Shown in pieces: positions 1 through 9,910 of a DNA stretch of 64,000 nucleotides (its first letter is position 1; each line of letters opens with the position of its first letter). Position numbers and translations under genes: made by a program. Source of the DNA: Phreatobacter cathodiphilus. Lineage in GTDB: Bacteria > Pseudomonadota > Alphaproteobacteria > Rhizobiales > Phreatobacteraceae. The stretch spans positions 186,001-250,000 of the forward strand of contig NZ_CP027668.1 in assembly GCF_003008515.1 (NCBI RefSeq), in the 5' to 3' direction. Under the pieces are notes generated by a model that did not search any database, had not been told where the DNA came from, and saw only the letters and a list, made by a program, of their open reading frames with translations.

Positions 1-2
1 AC

Positions 3-158
3 CTGCGCCTCATGGTCCTGTCGACGCTCAGCGGCGTGCTCGCCTTCTGCGTCGCTCTGTCCGGCATGCTGATGCGCTATTCGCCGCGCCGCCGGCTGAT
101 CGACTTCGCGCTCGCCGTCTCGATCCTCGTCGCCATGGCCATCGACCAGTTCTACTGA
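3..158 (+). CDS. C-terminal end of an unidentified membrane protein (partial)
   Basis: The gene enters from outside the window; 51 codons in frame 3 remain before a TGA at 156-158. The visible peptide has two hydrophobic stretches (around LSTLSGVLAFCVALSGMLM and DFALAVSILVAMAI) joined by the basic loop RYSPRRR, so it is the last two membrane segments of an integral membrane protein. No family can be named from this fragment. Its stop abuts the stop of the convergent ABC ATPase gene with no intervening base, so neither gene has room for a separate terminator here. Confidence 0.55.
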   Translation: MRLMVLSTLSGVLAFCVALSGMLMRYSPRRRLIDFALAVSILVAMAIDQFY

Positions 159-1256
<1,098 letters not shown>

Positions 1257-1268
1257 TGTCTGCTCCCG

Positions 1269-2183
1269 TCAGCCCTTGGTCGCGCCGGCGGTCAGGCCTG
1301 CGATGTAGTAGTCCATGAGGAAGGCGTAGATGATCAGCGGCGGCAGGGCGCCGAGCAGCGCCCCCGTCATGATCTGGCCCCAGGCGAAGACGTCGCCGCG
1401 GATCAGCGTGGTGATGATCCCCACGGGGAGCACGAGCTGGTCGACGGAGGTCGTGAAGGCCAGGGGATAGAGGAACTGCGCCCAGCTCACCGTGAAGGCG
1501 AAGATGGTGGCGGCGATGATGCCGGGCAGCGCCACGGGAATGAAGATGCGCGTCAGCGTCTGGAACCACGAAGCGCCGTCGATGATCGCCGCCTCGTCCA
1601 GCTCCTTCGGGATGGAGGCGAAATAGCCGATCATGATCCAGGTGCAGAAGGGCACGGTCAGGGTCGGATAGACGACGAGCAGCACCCACCAGCGGTTCAG
1701 CATCTGGATGCCCGTCCACTCGTGGAACACGGCGAACATCTTGAACAGCGGGATGAAGAGCAGCGTGTCCGGCACGAGGTAGGTGAGGAAGACGCCCGTG
1801 GCCAGCGTCGCCGAGCCCCAGAACCGCATGCGCGACAGGGCGAAGGCGGCGGGGATCGAGATCAGCATGGTGATGGTGACGACGAAGGCCGACACCACCA
1901 CCGAGTTGCGGAAGAAGACGAGATATTCCGGCTTCGTCAGCAGCTCGACATAGTTGGCGAGCGTCGGGTTGTAGACCCACCAGGGGTTCGTCGCCGCCGA
2001 GATCTCCGCGCTGGTCTTCAGCGAGGTGATGAACATGTAGATCGGCGGCAGGAGGAAGAAGGCCGCGAAGATCACGAGGAAGAAGTAGGACCAGCGCAGC
2101 GCCCAGGTCCTGTCCCGGCTCATCGAGCCGTAGGCCTTGTTGCGCGAGGGCGCGCCCTTGTCCGTGACGGTCGCCGCGGTCAT
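1269..2183 (-). CDS. Carbohydrate ABC transporter permease, MalG/UgpE type
   Basis: Inner-membrane permease of 304 residues with about six membrane helices. The EAA loop that docks on the ATPase reads roughly ELDEAAIIDGASWFQTLTRI and is followed by IPVALPG, typical of MalG-type (second-position) CUT1 permeases. The chosen ATG at 2183 gives MTAATVTDKGA and overlaps the stop of the preceding permease in an ATGA tetranucleotide, so the two are translationally coupled. The same reading frame stays open far upstream, but that extension crosses the neighbouring genes and is not real. Confidence 0.92.
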   Translation of the reverse strand: MTAATVTDKGAPSRNKAYGSMSRDRTWALRWSYFFLVIFAAFFLLPPIYMFITSLKTSAEISAATNPWWVYNPTLANYVELLTKPEYLVFFRNSVVVSAFVVTITMLISIPAAFALSRMRFWGSATLATGVFLTYLVPDTLLFIPLFKMFAVFHEWTGIQMLNRWWVLLVVYPTLTVPFCTWIMIGYFASIPKELDEAAIIDGASWFQTLTRIFIPVALPGIIAATIFAFTVSWAQFLYPLAFTTSVDQLVLPVGIITTLIRGDVFAWGQIMTGALLGALPPLIIYAFLMDYYIAGLTAGATKG

Positions 2184-3163
2184 GCCTCGTTCCCCCGCTG
2201 GTTGATGTCGCGCAGGATGAAGATCGCCGCGACCGCCAGGATCGGCACCATGAACAGCGACACCGATGCGCCGAGCGGAATGTCGCCGCCCTCGATGCCG
2301 AGCTTGAAGGCCCAGGTCGCGAAGAGATGGGTCTGGTCGAGCGGTCCGCCGGCGGTGAGCACGCGGACGATGTCGAAATTGGCGAAGGTGACGATGGTGG
2401 AGAACAGCGCCGTGATGGCGATGATGTTCCGCATCATCGGCAGCGTCACGTACCAGATGCGCTGCCACCAGTTGGCGCCGTCGATGGCGGCCGCCTCGTA
2501 GAGCTGGTCGGGCACCGATTTCAGCGCCGCCAGATACATGATCATGAAGAAGGGCGCGCCCACCCAGATGTTGACGAGGATGACCGAGAACCGCGCCCAG
2601 CTCGCGTCTCCCGTCCAGGGAATGCGGTCGAAGCCCATGCCGGTCAGCACGTAGTTGAAGGCGCTGTAGGAGGGGTCGAAGAGCCAGAGCCAGGCGAGCG
2701 TCGACATGGCCGGCGGGATGACCCAGGGGATCAGCAGCATGCCGCGCCACTTGCGCTGGCCCTTGGCCGGGATGTTGTGGACGAAATGGGCGAGGATGAA
2801 GCCCAGCAGCGCCTTGAAGATCACCGCGGTGATGGCGAAGAGGCAGGACTGGTAGACCACCTTCCAGAAGGTTTCGCGCGTGAAGAGGAACTGCATGTTG
2901 CCGAAGGGCATGTGCGTGCAGATCACGTCCGGCAGCCAGGAGCAGTTGCGCATCCAGGCCACGCTCGTCATCGATTTCCTGAGGGTCGACAGGTAGATGG
3001 CGTAGAAGGCCGGATAGATCACGAGGCCGAAGATCAGGAGGATCAGCGGCAGCGCCATCAGGAAGGCGACCGTCGACTTGCGCTGGAAGAAGCGGCGCAC
3101 CGGGTTCGACCGCACCGCTGCCCGCCGCCGCGGGGGATCGGATGAGAGGACTGCATCTGCCAT
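2180..3163 (-). CDS. Sugar ABC transporter permease, MalF/UgpA type
   Basis: Inner-membrane permease of 327 residues with an N-terminal basic segment, a first helix at AFLMALPLILLIFGLVIYP, five more helices, and the EAA docking loop (LYEAAAIDGANWWQRIWYVTLP). It pairs with the downstream MalG-type permease. I prefer the ATG at 3163 (MADAVLSS) over the in-frame ATG at 3226, because the extra 21 residues are basic and unlike the family N-terminus and a weak GAGG element precedes 3163. It lies 138 bp downstream of the binding-protein gene, which usually lets that gene be expressed at a higher level. Confidence 0.88.
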   Translation of the reverse strand: MADAVLSSDPPRRRAAVRSNPVRRFFQRKSTVAFLMALPLILLIFGLVIYPAFYAIYLSTLRKSMTSVAWMRNCSWLPDVICTHMPFGNMQFLFTRETFWKVVYQSCLFAITAVIFKALLGFILAHFVHNIPAKGQRKWRGMLLIPWVIPPAMSTLAWLWLFDPSYSAFNYVLTGMGFDRIPWTGDASWARFSVILVNIWVGAPFFMIMYLAALKSVPDQLYEAAAIDGANWWQRIWYVTLPMMRNIIAITALFSTIVTFANFDIVRVLTAGGPLDQTHLFATWAFKLGIEGGDIPLGASVSLFMVPILAVAAIFILRDINQRGNEA

Positions 3164-3301
3164 CGGGTGTCGCCGCCTCGCGAGGGTGATCCGGAACAAT
3201 GGGTTGACGTTGCCGGGCGGCGGCACGCGGGGCGCGCCGCCGTCGTCCTGTGGGGGGAGCGCCCGCAGTCGCCCCGTCCGGTGCGATGAGCCCGGCGCGG
3301 A

Positions 3302-4639
3302 TCAGCCGCGCAGGAAGCCTTCCACCTCGCTCTCGGCCCAGGCGAGCGTGCGCTCCATGGGCTCGCCCTGCAGGTGCCGGACGATCATCTTCGTCAGCGT
3401 CGCCTGGCTGTAGATCTGCTGGGCGATCTTCGGCGGCGCCGGCGAGGCGGCGATGGAGAGCGTCTGGTGGTTGTGCGGGTTCGGGTAGTGGTAGAGCGTG
3501 CCCTTCGGCGGCCCTTCCTCGGCCCAGGTCGGCAGCGTCGTCAGCTTCTCGAAGGAGGGGATGTCGTAGCCGGCCGAGGCCGCCACGAACTTCGCCACCG
3601 CGTCGGGCTGCGACATGGCCACGAGCAGGCTCTTGGCCGCCGGCTTGTTCTGCGAGAACGACCAGATGTTCCAGAAATAGGGCAGGAACGGCGCATAGCG
3701 GCCCTTCGGCCCCGCCGGCATGCCGTGGGTCCAGCACTGGGCGGCGATCTGCGGCGCGTCGCGCTTGGCGACCGCCCACGCGCTCGGCGGGTTCATGATC
3801 ATGGCGCCGCGGCCGGAGACCAGCCAGCGGTTGTTGGAGCCGTCGTCCCAGGCCGGCGCGTCGGCCGGATAGAACTTCGCCGCCTTGACGCAGAACTCCA
3901 GCGCCTGGCGCACCGGGTCGGACTTCACCGTCAGCTCGCCCTTGGCGTCGACCAGCGCCGCGCCGAAGGACAGGAAGAAGGCGCCGGCCGTGTCGACGGA
4001 ATCCGTCGTGTCGCCGAGCCCGACGCCGAAGGGCACGCCCGCCTTGTGGCAGGCCTCCGCCGCCTTGAGATAGGTGTCCATGGTCCAGCCGTCGGCCTTC
4101 GGCGCCGACCCCGCCGGATACATGGCCTGGATGTCGATGCCGGCATGCTGCTTGAGCAGGTCGATGCGCGAGCACGGGCCCTTGATCTGCGAACCGATGG
4201 TGGAGGGCACGCCGAGCCACTTGTCGCCGGCCCTGTTCAGATACCGGACCGTGTCGTTCACCTGGCCGTTCTGGCTGATGAGCTGAGTCATGATGTCGTT
4301 GCAGGGCTCGAGCAGGTCGGCATGGGCCTGCGGCCACCAGGTCGGCATGGCCAGCATGTCGTGGCCGGACTTGGCCTGCGCCTCGGCGGCGATCGTGAGC
4401 AGGTTCTTGTTCCCCTGGGAGGGGATGTAGTCGATCGTCAGCTCGACCTTCTCCTTGGCGGCCCAGGCCTGCGCCACCTCGGTGGAGGCCTTGTTGGCGC
4501 CGGGCACCCAGTGGTCCCACAGGCCGATGGAGAGCTTGCCGGCGGCATGGGCGTGACGCACGAAGGGCGTGGCGAGCGCCGTGGTGGTGATCGCCGTCGC
4601 TGCCAGGAACCGGCGACGGCTCAGGGTCTGTCTGCGCAT
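3302..4639 (-). CDS. Extracellular solute-binding protein of a sugar ABC transporter (SBP_bac_1 type)
   Basis: The 445-residue periplasmic receptor captures the substrate for the permease/ATPase complex encoded downstream. Its N-terminus is a twin-arginine signal (SRRRFLAAT then a hydrophobic stretch, with cleavage near HAHA-AG), so it is exported folded by Tat. The mature part has the size and pattern of cluster B carbohydrate-binding proteins (IGLWDHWVPG, aromatic-rich pocket, long C-terminal lobe). It is the first gene of the operon and is preceded by a plausible sigma-70 promoter with a palindrome about 130-160 bp upstream. The substrate is not determined. Confidence 0.9.
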   Translation of the reverse strand: MRRQTLSRRRFLAATAITTTALATPFVRHAHAAGKLSIGLWDHWVPGANKASTEVAQAWAAKEKVELTIDYIPSQGNKNLLTIAAEAQAKSGHDMLAMPTWWPQAHADLLEPCNDIMTQLISQNGQVNDTVRYLNRAGDKWLGVPSTIGSQIKGPCSRIDLLKQHAGIDIQAMYPAGSAPKADGWTMDTYLKAAEACHKAGVPFGVGLGDTTDSVDTAGAFFLSFGAALVDAKGELTVKSDPVRQALEFCVKAAKFYPADAPAWDDGSNNRWLVSGRGAMIMNPPSAWAVAKRDAPQIAAQCWTHGMPAGPKGRYAPFLPYFWNIWSFSQNKPAAKSLLVAMSQPDAVAKFVAASAGYDIPSFEKLTTLPTWAEEGPPKGTLYHYPNPHNHQTLSIAASPAPPKIAQQIYSQATLTKMIVRHLQGEPMERTLAWAESEVEGFLRG

Positions 4640-4769
4640 GGTTGATCCTCCCGAGGGCTGACGCGGCCAGGGGGCCGCGCAGAGTGGACGCCGTGCCGAC
4701 CTCGTTCGGCGTGTGCGGCAGGCCCCCTCGAGGCCGTGCCGCCCGCATGCCGGCTTGGGCGTTGGGGGC

Positions 4770-4797
4770 AGTAAACGACAAAAATCGATTTAGTCAA
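4770..4797 (-). promoter_or_regulatory. Candidate sigma-70 promoter with palindromic operator for the sugar ABC operon
   Basis: On the minus strand TTGACT (4792-4797) is followed after 16 bp by TTTACT (4770-4775). The spacer contains the perfect 10-bp palindrome AAATCGATTT (4782-4791). A short palindrome between -35 and -10 is the usual place for a repressor site. This AT-rich patch stands out within the 439-bp gap (4640-5078) between the binding-protein gene and the next rightward gene; I see no gene in that gap. Confidence 0.45.
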
Positions 4798-5078
4798 AGA
4801 CGCGGATACTGCGGCAGCGGAAGATGTCGTCTCGCAGGTGCACAAGATCCGCCGCCTTGTATCATACAATTCGCCACCCGTGTGCGTTGCGGAATCAATG
4901 GAAACAGTAGCTTGTGATCCCGTGAGACCTGTGCGTTGCAGCAAGAGGCGGGCAATTCTGTCGCGGCCGCGGCCGGACGACGAGGGCGATCAGCCCGGCG
5001 GGTCGACAGCCCCGCCGCCTTCTGGTCCTATCCGGGGATGGTGCGCGGCCTCACGCCGGTCGCGCCGGAGGAGACCCG

Positions 5079-5561
5079 ATGACCACCCCGCATGCCGAGG
5101 CCACCGCCCTGCTCGACGCCTTCCGCGACGCCGTGGCCCGCCGCGACGGTCGCGCCTTCGCCGCCCTCTTCACGCCGGATGGCGTCTATCACGACGTCTT
5201 CTATGGCGCCTTCCGCGGCACCGACGCCATCGCCGGCATGATCGACGACGTCTTCTACCGCACGGCCGAGGACTTCCGCTGGGACTTCCACGATCCCCTC
5301 GGCGACGGGCGCCTGCTCTACGCCCGCTACACCTTCTCCTACCGCTCGCTGTTGCCCGAGGCGAAGGGCGCGCGGGTGCTGTTCGAGGGCGTCGCCATCA
5401 TCCGGCTGGACGGTGGCAGGATCGCCGATTACCGGGAGGTTGCCGACACCGGTCCCGCCTTCGTCGACCTCGGCTTCGCGCCCGAGCGCATCGCCAAGAT
5501 CCTCGGCCGCCAGGGCGCGGCGCTGAAGGCGCGCGAGGAGATGCGGCGCCATCTGGCGTGA
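5079..5561 (+). CDS. SnoaL-like / NTF2-like fold protein
   Basis: A 160-residue soluble protein of the nuclear-transport-factor-2-like superfamily. The opening pattern (an alpha helix LLDAFRDAVARRDG, then FAALFTPDGVYHDVFYGAFRGTDAI) is the classic SnoaL-like start, and the later FEGVAIIRLDGGRIADYREVADT supplies the sheet and final polar motif. Such proteins are isomerases, dehydratases or ligand-binding subunits, and no specific reaction can be assigned. The gene stands alone downstream of the sugar-transport promoter region. The ATG at 5079 follows a GGAGGA element about eight bases upstream, which fixes the start. Confidence 0.75.
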   Translation: MTTPHAEATALLDAFRDAVARRDGRAFAALFTPDGVYHDVFYGAFRGTDAIAGMIDDVFYRTAEDFRWDFHDPLGDGRLLYARYTFSYRSLLPEAKGARVLFEGVAIIRLDGGRIADYREVADTGPAFVDLGFAPERIAKILGRQGAALKAREEMRRHLA

Positions 5562-5693
5562 GGGGCGAGCACAAAGGTCGCCACCCGCCACGCAACCCTG
5601 CCACCCGCACCGACCCCGCTTCTCTGCGGCGCCCCGATCGTCCAGATTGCCGCCACGCCGCGCCGGCAGAGCGCGGGACGGGGAGTGTCTTCC

Positions 5694-6173
5694 ATGGCTG
5701 AATTCATCTGGCGGTCCATCGTTCTCGGCGTCGCCGCCACCGCCCTGCTCGACCTCTGGGCGCTGTTCCTCCACCGCGCCTTCGCCGTTCCCCCGCCGAA
5801 CTGGGCCATGGTCGGGCGCTGGGTCGGCCACCTGCCGCAGGGCCGCTTCATCCACGACGACATCGGCCGCGCCACGCCCGTGCCGAACGAGCGCGCCATC
5901 GGCTGGATCTTCCACTATGCCGTCGGCATCGCCTTCGCCGCGGCGCTGCTGGCCGTCTGGGGCCTCGGCTGGGCGCGCATGCCGAGCCTCGTTCCCGCTC
6001 TCATCGTCGGCTACGTCACCATCGGCTGCGGCTGGTTCATCCTCCAGCCCGGCATGGGCGCGGGCATCGCCGCTTCGAAGCGCGACAACGCCATGCAGAT
6101 CCGCATGCTCAACATTCTCGGCCACACGGTCTTCGGCCTCGGCCTCTACCTCGCCGCTCTTCTCACCCGCTGA
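5694..6173 (+). CDS. DUF2938-like four-helix membrane protein
   Basis: A 159-residue integral membrane protein with about four helices (FIWRSIVLGVAATALLDLWALFL, AIGWIFHYAVGIAFAAALLA, LVPALIVGYVTIGCGWFIL, ILGHTVFGLGLYLAALL). The loops carry the pattern NWAMVGRWVGHLPQGRF and the segment QPGMGAGIAASKRDN, which I associate with the uncharacterised DUF2938 family. Function is unknown. The ATG at 5694 has GGGGAG eight bases upstream; a GTG at 5685 would add three residues but would sit on that ribosome site. Its 3' end overlaps the end of the convergent LysR gene by 28 bp. Confidence 0.65.
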   Translation: MAEFIWRSIVLGVAATALLDLWALFLHRAFAVPPPNWAMVGRWVGHLPQGRFIHDDIGRATPVPNERAIGWIFHYAVGIAFAAALLAVWGLGWARMPSLVPALIVGYVTIGCGWFILQPGMGAGIAASKRDNAMQIRMLNILGHTVFGLGLYLAALLTR

Positions 6174-7078
6174 GGCGGCTCGCTGCCCGCCCTGTCCGCC
6201 GCCATTTCCTCGGTGATCCAGGCGACGAAGGCCTCGATCTGCGGCCGCGCCCGGTCCTCACGCCGGTAGACGAGGCGATGGGCGACGGCGGTGACGCCGA
6301 GCGGGCCGAAGGGCGCGACGAGTTCGCCTGCGGCCAGCATGCCGCCGGCCTGGAGCGTCGATTCCAGCATCAGGCCGAGACCGTCGCGGGCCGCCATCAG
6401 CCCGAGATAGGCACGGTCGAAGGTCATGCCGCGCCGCGCCAGCATCACATGCGGCGCGTGGCGGGCGATCCACTGGTCCCACTGCACCACGCTGCGCACC
6501 GAATGGATGAGCGGCACGGCGCTGATGTCCTCCACCCGCGTCAGCCGGTGCTGCGCGACGAAGCTGGGGCTGGCCAGCGGCATCACCGTCTCCTCGCACA
6601 GCACCAGGCCCTCGCAGGCCTCCGGCACCGGCCGGTTGTACTGGATGTCGATCATGAAGCCGTCGTCGCCGAGCTTGGCCGGTTCGTGGCCGGCGAAGAG
6701 CGTCAGGTCGATCTCCGGGTGGCGCGTGCGGAAGGAGGGCAGGCGCGGCACCAGCCAGAGGGTGGCGAGGCTCGGCGCCGAATGCAGCATGAGCCGCAGC
6801 ACCGACCCTTCCGAGGCGAAGCGGCTGGTCGCCACCGCGATGCGGGTGAAACTCTCGCCCAGCGCATTGGCATAGGCCACCGCATCCTCGGTCGGCTGCA
6901 CCGTGCGGTTGCGGCGCACGAAGAGCGGCTTGCCGAGAATGTCCTCCAGCATGCGGATCTGATGGCTGACCGCCGAGGGCGTCACGTTGAGCTGCTCGGC
7001 GGCCCTGGCGAAGGTGCCGGTCTCCATCACCGCCGCGAAGGTCTGCAGGCATTTCAGCGGCGGCATGCCCCGGATCAT
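6146..7078 (-). CDS. LysR-family transcriptional regulator (GcvA-like)
   Basis: A 310-residue DNA-binding regulator. Residues 5-65 form the winged helix-turn-helix (PLKCLQTFAAVMETGTFARAAEQLNVTPSAVSHQI, then LFVRRNR), followed by the type-2 periplasmic-binding-like effector domain to about residue 295. The helix wording (LNVTPSAVSHQIRMLE) resembles GcvA. It is divergent from the oxidoreductase/TRAP operon that starts at 7329, so it probably controls that operon in response to its substrate or an intermediate. A second ATG at residue 5 is an equally possible start. An ATTTC-N8-GAAAT element lies 33 bp upstream. Confidence 0.88.
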   Translation of the reverse strand: MIRGMPPLKCLQTFAAVMETGTFARAAEQLNVTPSAVSHQIRMLEDILGKPLFVRRNRTVQPTEDAVAYANALGESFTRIAVATSRFASEGSVLRLMLHSAPSLATLWLVPRLPSFRTRHPEIDLTLFAGHEPAKLGDDGFMIDIQYNRPVPEACEGLVLCEETVMPLASPSFVAQHRLTRVEDISAVPLIHSVRSVVQWDQWIARHAPHVMLARRGMTFDRAYLGLMAARDGLGLMLESTLQAGGMLAAGELVAPFGPLGVTAVAHRLVYRREDRARPQIEAFVAWITEEMAADRAGSEPPQRVRRAAR

Positions 7079-7110
7079 CGGTGAATCCTCCTCATCGATT
7101 TCAGCAGTTT

Positions 7111-7128
7111 ATTTCGTTTCCGTGAAAT
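7111..7128. promoter_or_regulatory. Candidate LysR operator in the divergent intergenic region
   Basis: ATTTC (7111-7115) and GAAAT (7124-7128) form a perfect inverted repeat with an 8-bp centre, matching the general T-N11-A geometry of LysR sites. It sits 33 bp upstream of the LysR start and 200 bp upstream of the divergent oxidoreductase gene. No other strong symmetric element is visible in 7079-7328. Confidence 0.35.
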
Positions 7129-7328
7129 TCGCATCCGCGTTAGCGTTTCCTCAAGACACGTCGACGGCCCGGTCAGCAGGGTCGCGGGGAGGAAGCCATC
7201 AGGGTGCCGCAGGCCATGCGGCGTTCGGGACGCGCCATCGGGCGCGCCGCAGCCTTTCCGTATCCTGTGCCTGCCTTCGACGGTCCCGGCGCCCCGCGCC
7301 GACTTCGGAACTGTCAGAGGACGACGGC

Positions 7329-8687
7329 ATGAACCTCCATCGGATGCTTCTCGAACGGCAGGCTGCCGGCCGCCCCGTGACCGTGGGCCTCATCGGTGCC
7401 GGCAAGTTCGGCACCATGTTCGCCAGCCAGTGCCGCCTGACCGAGGGCATGCACCTCGTCGGCGTCGCCGACCTCAATCCGGATCGCGCCCGCTCGCAGC
7501 TCAAGCTCGGCTCCTGGCCGGCAGAGCAATATTCCGCCACCTCCATCGACGACGCGCTGAAGACCGGCCGCACCGCCATCCTCGACAATGCCGACCTTCT
7601 GGTGACCCATCCCGCGATCGAGGTCATCATCGAGGCGACGGGCGATCCCGGCGCCGGCATCCGCTTCGCCATCAAGGCGATCGACAACGGCAAGCACATC
7701 GTCATGGTCAACGTCGAGGCCGACGCCGTGGCCGGCCCCATCCTCGCCCGCAAGGCCAAGGCCGCCGGCGTCGTCTATTCGCTGGCCTGGGGCGACCAGC
7801 CCGCCCTCATCGCCGACCATGTCGACTGGGCGCGGGCCTGCGGCTTCCGCGTCGTCGCCGCCGGCAAGGGAACGCGCTACCACCCGACCTACCACCAGTC
7901 GACGCCCGACACGGTCTGGGACATCCTCGACAAGTACATGAAGATCCGCGACCGGAACTCCATCAACCCGAAGATGTTCAACTCCTTCGTCGACGGCACC
8001 AAGTCCGGCATCGAGATGACCGCGGTGTGCAACGCCACCGGCCTGCATGCGCAAGCCGAGGGCCTGTCCTTCCCGCCGGCGACGCGCTTCGAACATGCCG
8101 AGATCTGCAAGCCGCGCTCGGCCGGCGGCGTCCTCGAAAAGGCCGGCGTCACCGAGGTCACCTCCTCGGTCTATCGCGACGGCACCGACGTGCCGCATTC
8201 CCTCGTCATGGGGACCTATGTCGTCTTCGAGAGCGACAGCGCCTACAGCCAGGAGTGCTTCCGCGAATACTCCATGCTGCAGGATTCCTCCGGCAAGTAC
8301 TCCTGCCTCTACCGACCGATCCACATGATCGGGCTGGAGCTCGGCTACTCCGTCGCCTCGGCCGCCCTGCGCAAGGAGCCGACCGGCGCGGCCATCTGCT
8401 TCAACTCCGACGTGGTCGCCACCGCCAAGCGCGACCTCTCCCCCGGCGAGATGCTGGACGGGGAGGGCGGCTTCTGCGTCTGGGGCAAACAGACCCCGGC
8501 CGAGGCCTCGCTCGAGCAGGGCTACCTGCCCCTCGGCCTCGCCCACAACGTCAAGCTCAAGAACCCCATCAAGGCCGGCCAGCGGCTGAAGTGGTCGGAC
8601 GTCGCCTATGACGCCGACAGCCTTGCCGTGAAGGTTCGGCGCGAGATGGAGGCCGCCTTCGCCAAGCCCAACGCCAAGGTCGCGTGA
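7329..8687 (+). CDS. Homoserine-dehydrogenase-like NAD(P)-dependent oxidoreductase with SAF domain
   Basis: A 452-residue cytoplasmic enzyme. The Rossmann motif GLIGAGKFG lies near residue 20, the middle third contains an oxidoreductase catalytic region, and the C-terminal part (KRDLSPGEMLDGEGG onward) is a SAF-type beta-clip domain. Proteins of this architecture are annotated as predicted homoserine dehydrogenases but occur with TRAP transporters and sugar-acid catabolic genes, so a role in degrading a short hydroxy- or branched sugar acid is likelier than threonine synthesis. ATG 7329 begins MNLHRMLLERQ; the frame is open upstream but lacks coding character. First gene of the TRAP operon. 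Confidence 0.72.
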   Translation: MNLHRMLLERQAAGRPVTVGLIGAGKFGTMFASQCRLTEGMHLVGVADLNPDRARSQLKLGSWPAEQYSATSIDDALKTGRTAILDNADLLVTHPAIEVIIEATGDPGAGIRFAIKAIDNGKHIVMVNVEADAVAGPILARKAKAAGVVYSLAWGDQPALIADHVDWARACGFRVVAAGKGTRYHPTYHQSTPDTVWDILDKYMKIRDRNSINPKMFNSFVDGTKSGIEMTAVCNATGLHAQAEGLSFPPATRFEHAEICKPRSAGGVLEKAGVTEVTSSVYRDGTDVPHSLVMGTYVVFESDSAYSQECFREYSMLQDSSGKYSCLYRPIHMIGLELGYSVASAALRKEPTGAAICFNSDVVATAKRDLSPGEMLDGEGGFCVWGKQTPAEASLEQGYLPLGLAHNVKLKNPIKAGQRLKWSDVAYDADSLAVKVRREMEAAFAKPNAKVA

Positions 8688-8695
8688 CGACTGCG

Positions 8696-8715
8696 GCGCC
8701 CGGTTCGCCGGGCGT
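8696..8715 (+). other. Short hairpin downstream of the oxidoreductase gene
   Basis: The stem CGCCCGG / CCGGGCG with a TTCG loop follows the stop by 9 bp. There is no T-tract, so it is more likely an mRNA-stabilising or partial-termination structure between the oxidoreductase and the TRAP receptor gene than a full terminator. Confidence 0.4.
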
Positions 8716-8839
8716 CGACATGCAGACATATGGATGACCGGACAACCGGCGCCACGACCAAGACCGGCCAAGCCGGCGCCCCGAGGAAACGACCCAGCAG
8801 AGCCCGGTGAGCGGGCCGCACCCGAACAAGGAGGATCCC

Positions 8840-9835
8840 ATGACCACCTTCGACCGCATCCGCGCATCCCGCCGGACCGTGCTCGGCGGCCTCGCCGCCG
8901 GCACCGCCCTCGTCGCCATGCCGGCCGTGCTGCGCGCCCAGAAGCTGAACTGGATCGGTGCCAGCGCCACGCCGCCGACCGACTTCATCGCCCAGTCGCT
9001 GGACTTCTTCGCCAAGCGCCTCGGCGAGCTCACCCAGGGCCAGATCACCACCACCACCCACCATGCCGGCTCGCTCGGCGGTGAGCGCGAGCACGTCGAG
9101 GGGCTTCTCCAGGGCGCCGTGCAGGTGGCCTCGCCCGGCGCCTCCATCCTCGCCGGCTGGTATCGCCCGGCCGACGTCTGGACCTTCCCCTACCTGTTCA
9201 AGGACGTCGCCCACAAGGACCGGGTGATGACCTCGGTCATCGGCGCCTATGGCGACGACGTCGCCAAGGTCGCCAAGCTGCGCCCGGTGGGGTCGATCCC
9301 GCGCATGCCGCGGCTCCTCTCCTCCAACCGGGTCGTGCGCACGCCTGCCGACCTCAGGGGCTTCAAGATCCGCGTGCCGGAGACGACGCTGTGGCGCCGG
9401 ACCTTCGAGCGCTTCGGCGCCTCGCCCACGCCGCTGCCCTGGCCGGAGGTCTTCCAGGCCCTCAAGTCCGGCATCATCGAGGGCCAGGAGAACCCGATGG
9501 CGCTGACCTACAACGGCGGCATCTTCGACGTGAACAAGAACCTCGCGCTGACCGAGCACATGATGCAGGACAACCAGATCGTCCTGTCCGAGCAGGTCTA
9601 TGCCGGCCTCTCCGAGGCCCATCGCAAGGCGGTCAACCAGGCCGCCCGCGACATGGAGAACGAGCTGCGGCCGAAGGTCATCGCCGACGACAACCGCATC
9701 CTCGAACTGGTCAAGGCGAAGAACATCGCCATCAACCCGGTCGACAAGGAGGCCTTCCGCGCCACGCTCCGCGGCATGGAAGACGAGTTCGCCCATGTGA
9801 AGCAGTGGGTCCAGCAGATCGGCGCCATCGCCTGA
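8840..9835 (+). CDS. dctP: TRAP transporter substrate-binding protein DctP
   Basis: A 331-residue periplasmic receptor of a tripartite (TRAP) carboxylate or sugar-acid transporter. The N-terminus RIRASRRTVLGGLAAGTAL is a Tat-like export signal ending near LRAQ. The mature protein shows DctP features: LGGEREHVEGLLQGAVQVA, a region around GFKIRVPE containing the arginine that normally binds the substrate carboxylate, and WPEVFQALKSGIIEGQENP. The ATG at 8840 is fixed by the AAGGAGG ribosome site at 8828-8834; an upstream in-frame GTG lacks one. The membrane partners DctQ and DctM follow directly. Confidence 0.93.
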   Translation: MTTFDRIRASRRTVLGGLAAGTALVAMPAVLRAQKLNWIGASATPPTDFIAQSLDFFAKRLGELTQGQITTTTHHAGSLGGEREHVEGLLQGAVQVASPGASILAGWYRPADVWTFPYLFKDVAHKDRVMTSVIGAYGDDVAKVAKLRPVGSIPRMPRLLSSNRVVRTPADLRGFKIRVPETTLWRRTFERFGASPTPLPWPEVFQALKSGIIEGQENPMALTYNGGIFDVNKNLALTEHMMQDNQIVLSEQVYAGLSEAHRKAVNQAARDMENELRPKVIADDNRILELVKAKNIAINPVDKEAFRATLRGMEDEFAHVKQWVQQIGAIA

Positions 9836-9853
9836 TCTGGCTCTGAACCTTCG

Positions 9854-9882
9854 GGCGGGCGGCTGCCACGGCGCCGCCCGCC
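9854..9882 (+). other. Intercistronic hairpin between dctP and dctQ
   Basis: A 10-bp perfect GC stem (9854-9863 with 9873-9882) and a 9-base loop lie 18 bp after the dctP stop. Such structures commonly protect the receptor mRNA or reduce read-through so that the binding protein is made in excess over membrane subunits. No T-run follows. Confidence 0.45.
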
Positions 9883-9910
9883 TCCGCATCTCTCAATTCA
9901 GGACACAGCC

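Noticed and set aside
1269-4781. Very long open frame (1170 codons) on the minus strand across the ABC operon
   Set aside because: Only its last 304 codons (from 2183) encode a permease; the rest is an antisense-composition artefact across two other genes.
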